Source: Coprenecus sp964640305
GTDB lineage: Bacteria > Bacteroidota > Bacteroidia > Bacteroidales > UBA932
Direction of reading: 5' to 3'
Assembly: GCA_964640305.1 (NCBI GenBank)
Contig: CAZXFF010000004.1
Coordinates: 3,566 to 67,565 of the forward strand
DNA length: 64,000 bases
Part shown: positions 34,977 to 43,469 of the stretch, piece after piece
How positions within the stretch are numbered: the stretch's first letter is position 1
Layout of the letters: each line of letters opens with the position of its first letter
Made by a program: the position numbers and the translations under genes
Notes under the pieces: generated by a model
Seen by the model: only the letters and a program-made list of their open reading frames with translations
Told to the model about the DNA's origin: nothing
The model's database searches: none

Positions 34977-35010
34977 AAACCCGGATACCTTCAGGTGTCC
35001 GGGTTTTTTA
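34977..35010 (+). terminator. Terminator after the TPR gene
   Basis: Stem AAACCCGGATACC with GGTGTCCGGGTTT around loop TTCA, followed by TTTT. It closes the gyrA-TPR transcription unit and may also act weakly in the reverse direction for the AI-2E family gene. Confidence 0.85.
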
Positions 35011-35033
35011 CTGTCACTTTTGACAGATTTGTA

Positions 35034-36170
35034 TTATTCTTTCCGGCTGTTGTCGTTGCCTATGCTTCTTGACAATTTCTGTATGATTTTAATGTCATAT
35101 CTGGAAAGGAATTCGGCAGCAATGACCCTTATTACCGTGTATGCAGGAATGGCAATCAGAATGCCGAATACTCCGCCTATGTGTCCGGCGACAAGTATCA
35201 CCAGGAAAATCTCGAGAGGATGGGCCTTTACGCTGTTGGAATAGATTAGTGGCTGGAATACATAGTTGTCTATGAATTGCGTGAATATGAAAATAAGCAG
35301 TATAATTATAAGATATGGCAGCATGGCCATTTCGATTCCGTAATTGATATGGAATATCATCCCCATTACCAGAGCAAGGATATCCCCGATGAGCGGCCCT
35401 ACATACGGGATTATATTGAGTATTCCTGATGTGAAACCTATTACTATCGCAAGTGTAGGGTTCATTTTTGCAATGAATATCAGTCCCAGGCTGTTTAGAA
35501 GAGCAACAAACAGCGATTCCAGGGAGATGCCGACAAAATATCTGGAAAGCAGACGGTTGATTGAAGACATTGCTCTTCTGGTCTTCTCTTCGTATTTGGA
35601 GGGCAGGACGGAAACTATAGTGTCGGAAAGGATGCCGTTTTCCATCATCATGAAGAAACTGATGAACAGGACCGAGAAAATGGCAATGGCAAAATCCACT
35701 ATGAAAGACGTGACTGATACCAGTATATTCGAGAATGTATTCAGGTTCATGATACTTTTCATGTGTCCTATCAGGTAGAGTTCTATCCTGAAATCATCCT
35801 CTACGGAAGGGAAGGATTTTATTATGAACTGGTTGATCTTTTCAAGAGGGGCTTTTACGTCGTTCCCCATTTTGTTTATATCCATGCTGCTGAAGGTATT
35901 GTGCAGTTCACCTATCATCGGAGCAAGCAACAGGAACAGGGACAGGCATATGCAGGTCAGCAATGTGAGTGTCAATGCGGCAGCAGCCCATCGTGGAAAT
36001 TGGATTTTCCGGAATTTTATCCGGCATAGAAGATTTACTGTGGGCTTTCCTATCATGGATATTACAGCCGCTATTGCAATGTAAATAAGGATGGATCTGA
36101 AGTACCAGGCTACCAGAGCGATTATTGCTGCGGTACCGAGTATGATAATGTATCTTGCCAATCTGTCCAT
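35034..36170 (-). CDS. AI-2E family transporter (PerM/YdiK-like permease)
   Basis: 378 residues. Two to three N-terminal membrane segments, a soluble middle stretch, then five more segments including SLGLIFIAKMNPTLAIVIGFTSGILNIIPYVGPLIGD, which is the signature of this permease family. Despite the name, substrates differ among members and are not known here. The ATG at 36170 is chosen because a TACATTTG box lies 20 bases before it; an in-frame codon at 36260 would start upstream of the promoter. Confidence 0.88.
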   Translation of the reverse strand: MDRLARYIIILGTAAIIALVAWYFRSILIYIAIAAVISMIGKPTVNLLCRIKFRKIQFPRWAAAALTLTLLTCICLSLFLLLAPMIGELHNTFSSMDINKMGNDVKAPLEKINQFIIKSFPSVEDDFRIELYLIGHMKSIMNLNTFSNILVSVTSFIVDFAIAIFSVLFISFFMMMENGILSDTIVSVLPSKYEEKTRRAMSSINRLLSRYFVGISLESLFVALLNSLGLIFIAKMNPTLAIVIGFTSGILNIIPYVGPLIGDILALVMGMIFHINYGIEMAMLPYLIIILLIFIFTQFIDNYVFQPLIYSNSVKAHPLEIFLVILVAGHIGGVFGILIAIPAYTVIRVIAAEFLSRYDIKIIQKLSRSIGNDNSRKE

Positions 36171-36189
36171 GGTTATTGTATCGTTTTTA

Positions 36190-36197
36190 CAAATGTA
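36190..36197 (-). promoter_or_regulatory. -7 box TACATTTG of the AI-2E family gene
   Basis: Minus-strand TAnnTTTG match; predicted leader about 13 bases. Confidence 0.6.
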
Positions 36198-36250
36198 AGA
36201 AGCAGTTTCCTTTTTCTGAAGTTTTTTATATTCAAGTTGTCGGTTTACAT

Positions 36251-36290
36251 TCAAAAACAAAGGAGCGGATTTGTCCGCTCCTTTGTTTTC
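36251..36290 (-). terminator. Terminator after the RRM gene
   Basis: Perfect 16-bp stem (36254-36269 with 36274-36289) around a 4-base loop, with A- and T-rich sides, so it can work on both strands; by position it ends the RRM gene. Confidence 0.88.
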
Positions 36291-36312
36291 AAGGCTGATT
36301 GTCCAGTACCTG

Positions 36313-36585
36313 TTACTCTGCCTTCACTTCAGGAACTTCAGTTTTGGGTTTGTCGCTGCCAACGGCAACATTGATTTCCCGTCCCATGAATTCTGTCTTG
36401 TTCAAGGCCTCGATGGCTTTCTGTCCGTCTTCGTCAGACATTTCAACGAAACCATAGCCTTTTGAGCGCCTGGTAACTTTATCGAGTATAATCCTTGCTG
36501 CAGAGATTTCTCCATAAGGGGAGAATAATTCGATGAGATCTTCTTTTCGTGTCCTGAAATTCAGGTTGGAAACAAAAATGTTCAT
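36313..36585 (-). CDS. RRM-domain RNA-binding protein
   Basis: 90 residues, a single RNA recognition motif. RNP2 is IFVSNLNF (3-10) and RNP1 KGYGFVEM (42-49). The tail (78-90) is rich in Pro, Lys and Glu. Such small single-RRM proteins are abundant in Bacteroidota and act as global RNA binders. It is transcribed alone, with its own promoter (36614-36621) and terminator. Confidence 0.93.
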   Translation of the reverse strand: MNIFVSNLNFRTRKEDLIELFSPYGEISAARIILDKVTRRSKGYGFVEMSDEDGQKAIEALNKTEFMGREINVAVGSDKPKTEVPEVKAE

Positions 36586-36613
36586 AAATATGAGTCTAAG
36601 TTAATTACTGATA

Positions 36614-36621
36614 CAAATATA
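36614..36621 (-). promoter_or_regulatory. -7 box TATATTTG of the RRM gene
   Basis: Minus-strand TAnnTTTG; flanking bases resemble those at the dnaN promoter. Leader about 23-30 bases. Confidence 0.6.
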
Positions 36622-37257
36622 GTGAAAATTATTTATTGTATACTATTTTAGCCAATATTTAATCTATTCAGATCACTGCGCTCCTGTAAAACAGACAGCT
36701 TGTCTGTTGGATTCCCACTATATGGTGAATCACGCAGTTCCATGGATGAAACGGATTTGATTCAGGCACTCGGCAGTCTCCTGGAAAACCGGACATTACG
36801 GCGATTTTTACCTGTCTTTTACATACAATTGATTTTACTCTGAGGCCTATTCCCTCCAGCACCCGTTTGCATACCGCCCACACCCCTCATCAACACCGCC
36901 CCAAATATGCGGAATAATGGGCGTTGTGGCAGTGCGTACGCTTCTCACCCCCATGTCAATGCCGTCCGCAGGACACTTTGCATAGAGCCACCTCAGTATT
37001 TACCTGATAACCAGAGTGTTGCAAAATTGTCGCTATGCAAAGTCCCCCTGGATTCGGGCCTTTTGGCGTGTTTTCGGGGAGGGTTTGTATACATGTGAAA
37101 TTGCAATGCATTTGGTATCAGTGAGATGCGTAAGAGAGCGGATGTAAAGCCCACCTAGGTAATTGACTGATCATGCTGATCATGGCATCAAACAGATGGC
37201 TGACCCTTGCAACGGAACCGGCTGCGGTTATTCGGGGAATTGTCTAACTTGTCCTTT
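36622..37257. other. Noncoding stretch between the RRM gene and comEC
   Basis: No convincing reading frame. It holds an 8-bp perfect hairpin at 36690-36708 (AACAGACA-GCT-TGTCTGTT, no U tail) and a diverged copy of the long-hairpin repeat at 36941-37052. The base composition is more balanced than nearby promoters. No RNA gene of known family is recognised. Confidence 0.7.
36941..37052 (+). repeat. Diverged single copy of the 141-bp hairpin repeat family (copy D)
   Basis: Starts with CTTCTCACC (36941) and CCGCAGG (36966), as in the tandem units at 51.7 kb, then has an arm CTTTGCATAG (36976-36985), a 47-base loop containing TAACCAGAGTG and TGCAAA, and the complementary arm CTATGCAAAG (37033-37042), closed outside by CAGG and CCTG. 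The arms differ in sequence from the other copies but still pair. Confidence 0.7.
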
Positions 37258-38655
37258 TTAACGTGGCACTATTGTATTCAGATATATGAACAGCAATACG
37301 GTTTTTTCAAGAATGTCTGCCGGAGAAAGGAATCCGCTCCATCCTAATGAATCACTGATAAATGAAATCGGGACAAGAATCAATGCCGTACTTGCAAGAG
37401 GAGAGCAAAGAATATTGATACTTAACGAGAATATGGAAAATGTTCCGAAATGTATGAAAACCAATGGCATCGTGAGAAGTTGACATGAGACTGATACGGA
37501 GCATGTGTTCCGGAAACTGACAGCGAGTTGCCTCTTGAACGGGAAAAGCGATATTATCTGCGGATGGATGAGGAAGATTCCCAGCATTGCCGCACATGAT
37601 AGCTGGAAGCCTATATCGGAAGGGGCATGAGGATTGCATAATATTATTATTACTGCACTGAGAGACAGAGCCCCGATACCGTTTTTCCTTCTTCCCAAGA
37701 ACTCTCCGGTTTCATATACGGTAACCATTGTCATTGCCCTTAGAATAGACATTCCGCACCCGGTGAAGACAGTATAGAACCAGAGTACCAGAAGAATTGC
37801 AATAGACCGGATCTTCCTTATCCGGCTTGAGTTGCCGGCTATTGCCAGAATTCTTGAAAGGATAAGGTGTATCAGATTCAGATGCATTCCGGATAGGGCA
37901 AGCAGATGCATGGCTCCCGACGAACGGAATGCCTCAATTGTGCTTGCCGGGATTTCGTCCATATAACCGTAAGCCAGGGCTTTGACAACGGCTCTGGTTT
38001 CTTTGCGCTCTGTTCCAGGCAGGAGTGAATCCACTGCTGCTGAGAATTTCTGCCTTTGCCGTTGCGGCTGAAACCTGAGTCCTGCGCTACGGCACGGAGA
38101 AATCCGGAAATCTGCTGTACTGTATATGAAGCAGAGATGGTAAATCCCTTTCCGCTGCATGTGCCTGCGGTAGTCGAAGTTCTCAGTAAAGTTCTTTACG
38201 GCTGATACCCTTACAGTGGCATTCAATGTGTCCCCTGCTGTAAATTCCAATGAATCCGGGATACCGTATACCAGTGTTTTCTCTCCTGGCAATTCTGCCA
38301 GAAGAAAAGTTTTCCCTTTTCCGGTGAGTCCGTAATCGAGTATCACGGCTTTTATCGTGATTCGCTTTCCGTCTTCCAGGATGCATTTGCCATGAGCGGA
38401 AAGACGGAAGAAGTCATCGGCAGCGATTGTGAGCCCTCCGGTAAAGAATGCAATTGCCATAAGGGGGACAAGATTTGGTCCGCTTTTTTTCAGACAGCAC
38501 ACGGAAGCAAGACAGAGCATTGCGAATGTGCATGAGCCGGAGATCAACGCTGATGATTTCCGTGAATGTCCTGATGCTGACATCAAAGCCTCTGAAACGA
38601 GATTCCCTGCAACCAGCAGGGCGGCTGTCAAAGCCAGAATATGCCTTCCCTTCAT
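37258..38655 (-). CDS. comEC: ComEC/Rec2-family DNA-uptake channel (membrane part only)
   Basis: 465 residues from ATG 38655, which has AAAGG just upstream; the frame also opens at TTG 38679. An N-terminal soluble DUF4131-like part (about 60-190) is followed by the Competence domain (about 215-460): FRSSGAMHLLALSGMHLNLI and VFTGCGMSILRAMTM are the family hallmarks. The C-terminal metallo-beta-lactamase-like nuclease domain seen in many ComEC proteins is absent, as I recall for many Bacteroidota. It would pass single-stranded DNA through the inner membrane. No other competence gene is in the window. Confidence 0.88.
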   Translation of the reverse strand: MKGRHILALTAALLVAGNLVSEALMSASGHSRKSSALISGSCTFAMLCLASVCCLKKSGPNLVPLMAIAFFTGGLTIAADDFFRLSAHGKCILEDGKRITIKAVILDYGLTGKGKTFLLAELPGEKTLVYGIPDSLEFTAGDTLNATVRVSAVKNFTENFDYRRHMQRKGIYHLCFIYSTADFRISPCRSAGLRFQPQRQRQKFSAAVDSLLPGTERKETRAVVKALAYGYMDEIPASTIEAFRSSGAMHLLALSGMHLNLIHLILSRILAIAGNSSRIRKIRSIAILLVLWFYTVFTGCGMSILRAMTMVTVYETGEFLGRRKNGIGALSLSAVIIILCNPHAPSDIGFQLSCAAMLGIFLIHPQIISLFPFKRQLAVSFRNTCSVSVSCQLLTMPLVFIHFGTFSIFSLSINILCSPLASTALILVPISFISDSLGWSGFLSPADILEKTVLLFIYLNTIVPR

Positions 38656-38689
38656 ACCTTTTCCCAATAGTTTGTGCAAGATAATAATT

Positions 38690-38722
38690 TTTGAGCGAAT
38701 TGCCTGAAATTATTTATATTTG
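38690..38722 (+). promoter_or_regulatory. Promoter of the ackA-ptb-buk cluster
   Basis: TTTG (38690-38693) and TATATTTG (38715-38722) separated by 21 bases, a full consensus promoter. It lies inside the region upstream of the divergent comEC. Confidence 0.75.
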
Positions 38723-38756
38723 CAAGATAGAGGGAATAATTTCAAAAAACTGTAAT

Positions 38757-39965
38757 ATGATTGTACTTGTAATCAACTGTGGCAGTTCTTCGCTTAAGTA
38801 CCAGGTACTTGATATGAAGAGCAATAGCGATTTCACCCTTTTGGCGAAGGGTATTGTTGAAAGAATTGGACTGGAAATGGGGGAAATAACCCATCGTCCG
38901 GCAGGTAAGGACAAAACTGTTATCGACAAGCCTGTACCTGACCATCAGGAAGGTATCAAATCCGTTCTTGAACTCCTGACAGATCCTGTTCATGGTGTAA
39001 TCGAATCACTGGAATGCATCGAAGCCGTCGGCCACAGGGTTGCGCACGGAGGGGAGCTTTTCCCTGAGTCATGCGTCGTTGATGACAAGGTAATGGAAGG
39101 AATAGAAAGCCTTTGCGATCTGGCACCTCTGCACAATCCTGCAAATCTTCTCGGTATCAGGGCAGTTAAAGCTTTGCTTCCTCAGGTGCCCCAGGTTGCA
39201 GTATTCGATACTTCATTCCATCAGACAATGCCGGACTATGCATACATGTATGCCCTCCCTTATGAACTGTATGAGCAGTATAGAGTGCGTCGTTACGGAT
39301 TCCATGGTACAAGCCACAAGTTCGTTGCCGGAAAAGCCTGCGAGTTCCTTGGCCTGGATATAAACAACACCAAAATTGTTACCTGCCATTTAGGAAACGG
39401 AGGATCGGTTACAGCCGTCCTGAACGGAAAATCAGTCGATACCTCAATGGGACTGACACCTGTTGAGGGTGTGGTTATGGGTACACGCTGCGGCAATGTG
39501 GATGCCGGTGTCGTGACATATCTGCAGAACAAGCTCAACCTGAATGCCGACGGAATAAATACTCTCCTGAATAAGAAAAGCGGTTTCCTTGGAGTTTCCG
39601 GAGTTTCTTCAGACTGCCGTGACATTGTCAATGCGATGGAGAAAGGAAACAACAGGGCCAGACTTGCGATGGATATGTTCTACCACAGTGTGAGAAAATA
39701 CATCGGGGCATACAGTGCAGTGATGGGAGGTCTGGATGTGATTGTATTTACAGGCGGGATCGGAGAAAACGACAGTGATGCCCGCAGGGAGATATGCTCT
39801 ACCCTCGGATATCTCGGAGTGGACTTCGACGAGTCAAGGAATAAAGGCGTACGCGGTGAGGATGTCCTCCTTACGAAGCCTGAATCCAAAGTCAAGGTGC
39901 TGACCCTTTCCACAAACGAAGAGCTGGTAATAGCACGTGACACCATGAACCTGGTTACAAAATAG
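38757..39965 (+). CDS. ackA: Acetate kinase
   Basis: 402 residues from ATG 38757. Converts acetyl phosphate and ADP to acetate and ATP. The start VLVINCGSSSLKYQVL, the segment RYGFHGTSHKFV and CHLGNGGS are the acetokinase family signatures, and FTGGIGEND is the nucleotide site. It is normally paired with pta, but here the next gene encodes a phosphate butyryltransferase-type enzyme. An in-frame TTG at 38691 is inside the promoter and is rejected. Confidence 0.95.
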   Translation: MIVLVINCGSSSLKYQVLDMKSNSDFTLLAKGIVERIGLEMGEITHRPAGKDKTVIDKPVPDHQEGIKSVLELLTDPVHGVIESLECIEAVGHRVAHGGELFPESCVVDDKVMEGIESLCDLAPLHNPANLLGIRAVKALLPQVPQVAVFDTSFHQTMPDYAYMYALPYELYEQYRVRRYGFHGTSHKFVAGKACEFLGLDINNTKIVTCHLGNGGSVTAVLNGKSVDTSMGLTPVEGVVMGTRCGNVDAGVVTYLQNKLNLNADGINTLLNKKSGFLGVSGVSSDCRDIVNAMEKGNNRARLAMDMFYHSVRKYIGAYSAVMGGLDVIVFTGGIGENDSDARREICSTLGYLGVDFDESRNKGVRGEDVLLTKPESKVKVLTLSTNEELVIARDTMNLVTK

Positions 39966-39988
39966 AATAACCCTATAATTTTAAATCC

Positions 39989-40894
39989 ATGATAACAAGT
40001 TTTGAACAAATTTACGAAATCCTGCGTTCCAAGACCAGAAAACGTCTTGTGGCCGCATGGGCAGTTGACGATCACACCATTACAGCAGCTTACAAGGCTG
40101 TGCAGCTCGGTATTGTAGATGCTACTCTTGTAGGTGATGTAAATATGATCAAGGACGTATGTGCCAAAGAAAAGATAGACCCTTCTGTATTCACTATTAT
40201 CCACAATGACAATGAACTGAATTCCATAGCGCAGGCAGTCGGTATGGTCAGGGACGGACAGGGCGATATCCTTATGAAAGGACTTTGCTCAACCGACAAA
40301 TACATGAGAGGAATCCTTAACAAGGAAAGAGGTCTCCTCCCTCCCAAAGCCGTACTAAGCCATGTATGCGTAATGAAGAACCCCAACTACCATAAGATGA
40401 TAATCCTCGGGGATATGGCGGTTATTCCTCTGCCTGACCTGAACCAGAAGGTGGCCATAACCAAATATCTTGTGAATACGGCAAGGGCTCTTCAGATAGA
40501 CAAACCGAAAGTTGCCATTATAGCAGCTACAGAGCAGATGCTGCCTGGCATGCAGGCTTGCGTGGATGCTGCCATCATTTCAAAGATGATTGACAGAAAG
40601 GCAATCCCCAACTGTGTGGGTGACGGTCCTCTTGCGCTGGACGTAGCTATTTCCAAGGAAGCTGTTGAAATCAAGAAGCTTGCAAGTCCTGTTGCAGGGG
40701 ATGCAGATTGTCTTGTTTTCCCCAACATTGAATCCGCAAACGTATTCTACAAGGTGAATTCCCAGCTTTGCAACGGTGTACAGCAGGCAGCAATCGTTGC
40801 GGGAGCAATGGCTCCTTGTGTGCTTTCATCACGCGCCGACAGCATTGATACAAAGTTGAACTCCATAGCACTGGCTGCCCTTACTGCTAAATAA
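39989..40894 (+). CDS. ptb: Phosphate butyryltransferase (PTA/PTB family)
   Basis: 301 residues, the length of Ptb rather than of the longer Pta. Contains ILMKGLCSTDKYMRGIL and CVGDGPLALDVAIS, typical of the family. Transfers an acyl group between CoA and phosphate; with buk this makes butyrate from butyryl-CoA. Substrate choice (butyryl versus acetyl) cannot be settled from sequence alone. Follows ackA by 23 bases and precedes buk by 11, one operon. Confidence 0.9.
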   Translation: MITSFEQIYEILRSKTRKRLVAAWAVDDHTITAAYKAVQLGIVDATLVGDVNMIKDVCAKEKIDPSVFTIIHNDNELNSIAQAVGMVRDGQGDILMKGLCSTDKYMRGILNKERGLLPPKAVLSHVCVMKNPNYHKMIILGDMAVIPLPDLNQKVAITKYLVNTARALQIDKPKVAIIAATEQMLPGMQACVDAAIISKMIDRKAIPNCVGDGPLALDVAISKEAVEIKKLASPVAGDADCLVFPNIESANVFYKVNSQLCNGVQQAAIVAGAMAPCVLSSRADSIDTKLNSIALAALTAK

Positions 40895-40905
40895 CGACAG
40901 TACTG

Positions 40906-41976
40906 ATGAAATATATCTTAGCTTTAAATCCCGGTTCGACTTCTACGAAAATTTCCCTGTACGAAGGGGAAAAAGAGGTATTTACAAAGACTTTGCGCCA
41001 TTCTGCAGAAGAACTGGCTCCGTATGATAATGTTATAGAACAGTATGAGTTCCGGCTCAAAACCATAACCGAAGCCCTGAAAGATGCAGGTATAGATCTG
41101 TCGGATCTCAGGGCAGTGGTAGGCAGAGGAGGGCTCCTCAGACCCATCCCGTCCGGGACATATGAAGTGAATGAGCGGATGATCAAGGATCTCAGCAGTG
41201 CCTGCTACGGAGAGCATGCAAGCAATCTCGGTGGAATCATTGCTGATGCCCTTGCCAGGAAGGCAGCCAACGGATGCCGTGCATTCATTGCAGATCCGGT
41301 CGTTGTCGATGAACTCAGTGACGTGGCAAGGATAGGCGGTCACCCCATGTTTCCCAGACTCTCCATATTCCATGCACTCAACCAGAAGGCAATAGCCAAA
41401 CTCTATGCGAAGCAGGCAGGAGTCAGCTATGAATCCCTGAATCTCATCGTTGCTCATATGGGCGGCGGAGTTTCCGTGGCGGCACATTCGAAGGGAAAGG
41501 TTGTGGATGTGAACAATGCCCTGTACGGGGAAGGTCCATTCAGCCCTGAACGTACCGGAGGTATCAGTGCAATGCAGGTGGCCGATGTATGCTTCAGCGG
41601 CAAATACACGTTGGCGGAAGTGAAGAAAATCATTTCTGGCAAGGGAGGGGTAGTTTCACATCTCGGAACCAACTCATTCATAGAGGTTGAGAACAGAGTG
41701 GCTGCAGGAGACGAAAAGGCGCGTCTTATTACCGATGCATTCAATTACAATGTTGCAAAGGCCATCGGAGGAATGGCTGCTGCTCTGTCCGGGAAAGTGG
41801 ATGCTATCATCCTTACAGGAGGCATTGCCTACGGAAAGGAAATGATGCGGCAGATTACAGACATGGTTTCTTTTATCGCTCCGGTCAAAGTTTATCCTGG
41901 AGAGGATGAAATGGCGGCATTGTCAGGTAATGCCCTTTCTGTGCTGGAAGGCAGGGAAAAAGTAAAAGAATATTAG
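40906..41976 (+). CDS. buk: Butyrate kinase
   Basis: 356 residues of the acetokinase superfamily, butyrate kinase branch: LALNPGSTSTKISLY at the start, VGRGGLLRPIPSGTYEVNE, and LIVAHMGGGVSVAAH. Makes ATP from butyryl phosphate. With ptb it suggests butyrate production, or use of related branched or short acyl phosphates. The stop overlaps the convergent cstA stop by 4 bases. Confidence 0.94.
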   Translation: MKYILALNPGSTSTKISLYEGEKEVFTKTLRHSAEELAPYDNVIEQYEFRLKTITEALKDAGIDLSDLRAVVGRGGLLRPIPSGTYEVNERMIKDLSSACYGEHASNLGGIIADALARKAANGCRAFIADPVVVDELSDVARIGGHPMFPRLSIFHALNQKAIAKLYAKQAGVSYESLNLIVAHMGGGVSVAAHSKGKVVDVNNALYGEGPFSPERTGGISAMQVADVCFSGKYTLAEVKKIISGKGGVVSHLGTNSFIEVENRVAAGDEKARLITDAFNYNVAKAIGGMAAALSGKVDAIILTGGIAYGKEMMRQITDMVSFIAPVKVYPGEDEMAALSGNALSVLEGREKVKEY

Positions 41977-43418
41977 AATCTAAGAGTTTTGCCTTTCTTT
42001 ACTTTGTAGAGGAAGAAAGCAAAAACCAGAACTGCGAGGGTTATTCCTGTTATGTAACCGGTGTTTACAGGCAGGGATAGCCCTCCTGCCTTATATGGAG
42101 CTACCATTATATAACTTATACAGATGAAAGTTATGAACACTGCAGGCAGTGACATCATAAGGTGATTTTTGCCGTTCCTGGCAAGATAAGCGGAGGCTGT
42201 CCACAGTACAACGCATGCAAGGACCTGGTTGCCTATACCAACGTATTTCCAGATTACGGAGAATTCAATATGGCAAAGCAGGAATGCGGCGGCAAACAGG
42301 GGTACCGATACCAGCAGTCTGTTCCTGATCGGTTTCTGGTCGAAACGCAGTCCGTCTGCAATGGTGAGCCTCAGGCTCCTGAAGGCTGTGTCCCCGGAGG
42401 TGATGGGGCAGACTACTACCCCGAGTACAGCTATTACAGCTCCGACTTTGCCCAACCAGCTCTTGCATATCGTATCTACTATTATTGCCGGAGTCATGCC
42501 TCCGTCAGCAGCGGTGTTCAATCCTTCCGGACCATTGAAGAATGCCATCGCAGCGGTAGCCCATATCAGAGCGACTATGCCTTCAGCGATCATTGCTCCA
42601 TAGAATACAGGGCGGCCGTATTTCTCGTTGCCCAGACACCTGGCCATCATAGGGGACTGAGTGGCATGGAATCCCGAAATAGCTCCGCATGAGATGACAA
42701 TGAACAGCATCGGTACAAGGATGTTGGAATCAGGGTCGGAATGGAAATTCCGTAATGTGTCAGGTGTAAGTTCAATCATCGAGATTTCTCCTGTCGCCCC
42801 TTTCCATACCATTACTGCTCCTACGGCAATCGCCATGAAAATCAGCAGACCTCCGAATATCGGATATATCCTTCCGATGATTTTGTCTATCGGCAGAAGG
42901 GTGGCGAGGATATAATATCCGAAGATGATATAGAGCCATATGCGTTTGTCCATCGAGGTCAGACTTGCAATCAGGTCGGCAGGACCGGTAACGAAAGAAA
43001 CCCCTACCGCAATGAGGAGAAACGATGTGAATCCTATAAGTACAGCCCTCATTCCTTTTCCCAGATACTTTCCTACCAGGTCGGGAAGGCTCATCCCGTT
43101 GTTCCGTATCGACAGCATGCCTGAGAAATAATCATGCGCAGCTCCCATAAGTATACATCCGAGGACTATCCATAGATATGCGGCCGGACCATATGCCGCC
43201 CCCATGATAGCACCGAAGATAGGCCCAAGGCCGGCAATGTTCAGGAACTGGATAATGAACACCCTCCACGGGCTCATCTCCTTGTAGTCTATACCGTCAG
43301 ACATTGTTGAGGATGGGGTAGGGCGGGCCGGATCTGCACCGAAAAACCTTTCTACAACTTTACCGTATATTATGAATCCTAGAATAAGGACTGCGAGAGC
43401 AATAAAGAATGTAATCAT
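41973..43418 (-). CDS. cstA: Carbon starvation protein CstA-type transporter
   Basis: 481 residues, about a dozen membrane segments. QFLNIAGLGPIFGAIMGAAYGPAAYLWI and ILMGAAHDYFSGMLSIR are hallmarks of the CstA family, which imports pyruvate or peptides. Shorter than E. coli CstA (701), as is common for the BtsT/CstA relatives in anaerobes. A TAACTTTG promoter box at 43439-43446 gives a leader of about 15 bases. Convergent with buk, divergent from the MATE gene. Confidence 0.92.
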   Translation of the reverse strand: MITFFIALAVLILGFIIYGKVVERFFGADPARPTPSSTMSDGIDYKEMSPWRVFIIQFLNIAGLGPIFGAIMGAAYGPAAYLWIVLGCILMGAAHDYFSGMLSIRNNGMSLPDLVGKYLGKGMRAVLIGFTSFLLIAVGVSFVTGPADLIASLTSMDKRIWLYIIFGYYILATLLPIDKIIGRIYPIFGGLLIFMAIAVGAVMVWKGATGEISMIELTPDTLRNFHSDPDSNILVPMLFIVISCGAISGFHATQSPMMARCLGNEKYGRPVFYGAMIAEGIVALIWATAAMAFFNGPEGLNTAADGGMTPAIIVDTICKSWLGKVGAVIAVLGVVVCPITSGDTAFRSLRLTIADGLRFDQKPIRNRLLVSVPLFAAAFLLCHIEFSVIWKYVGIGNQVLACVVLWTASAYLARNGKNHLMMSLPAVFITFICISYIMVAPYKAGGLSLPVNTGYITGITLAVLVFAFFLYKVKKGKTLRF

Positions 43419-43438
43419 TGTTAGGGATTTTGAGGGTA

Positions 43439-43446
43439 CAAAGTTA
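43439..43446 (-). promoter_or_regulatory. -7 box TAACTTTG of cstA
   Basis: Minus-strand TAnnTTTG match, 12 bases from the -7 box of the divergent MATE gene, so the two promoters overlap. Confidence 0.55.
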
Positions 43447-43457
43447 TAAAATAATGG

Positions 43458-43465
43458 TAAATTTG
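43458..43465 (+). promoter_or_regulatory. -7 box TAAATTTG in front of the MATE gene
   Basis: TAnnTTTG match only 4 bases before ATG 43470; transcription would begin on or next to the start codon, implying a leaderless mRNA. Confidence 0.5.
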
Positions 43466-43469
43466 CACC

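Noticed and set aside
36690..36708. Terminator at the 8-bp hairpin downstream of comEC
   Set aside because: The stem is perfect but no U-tract follows on either strand, so a terminator call is not supported.
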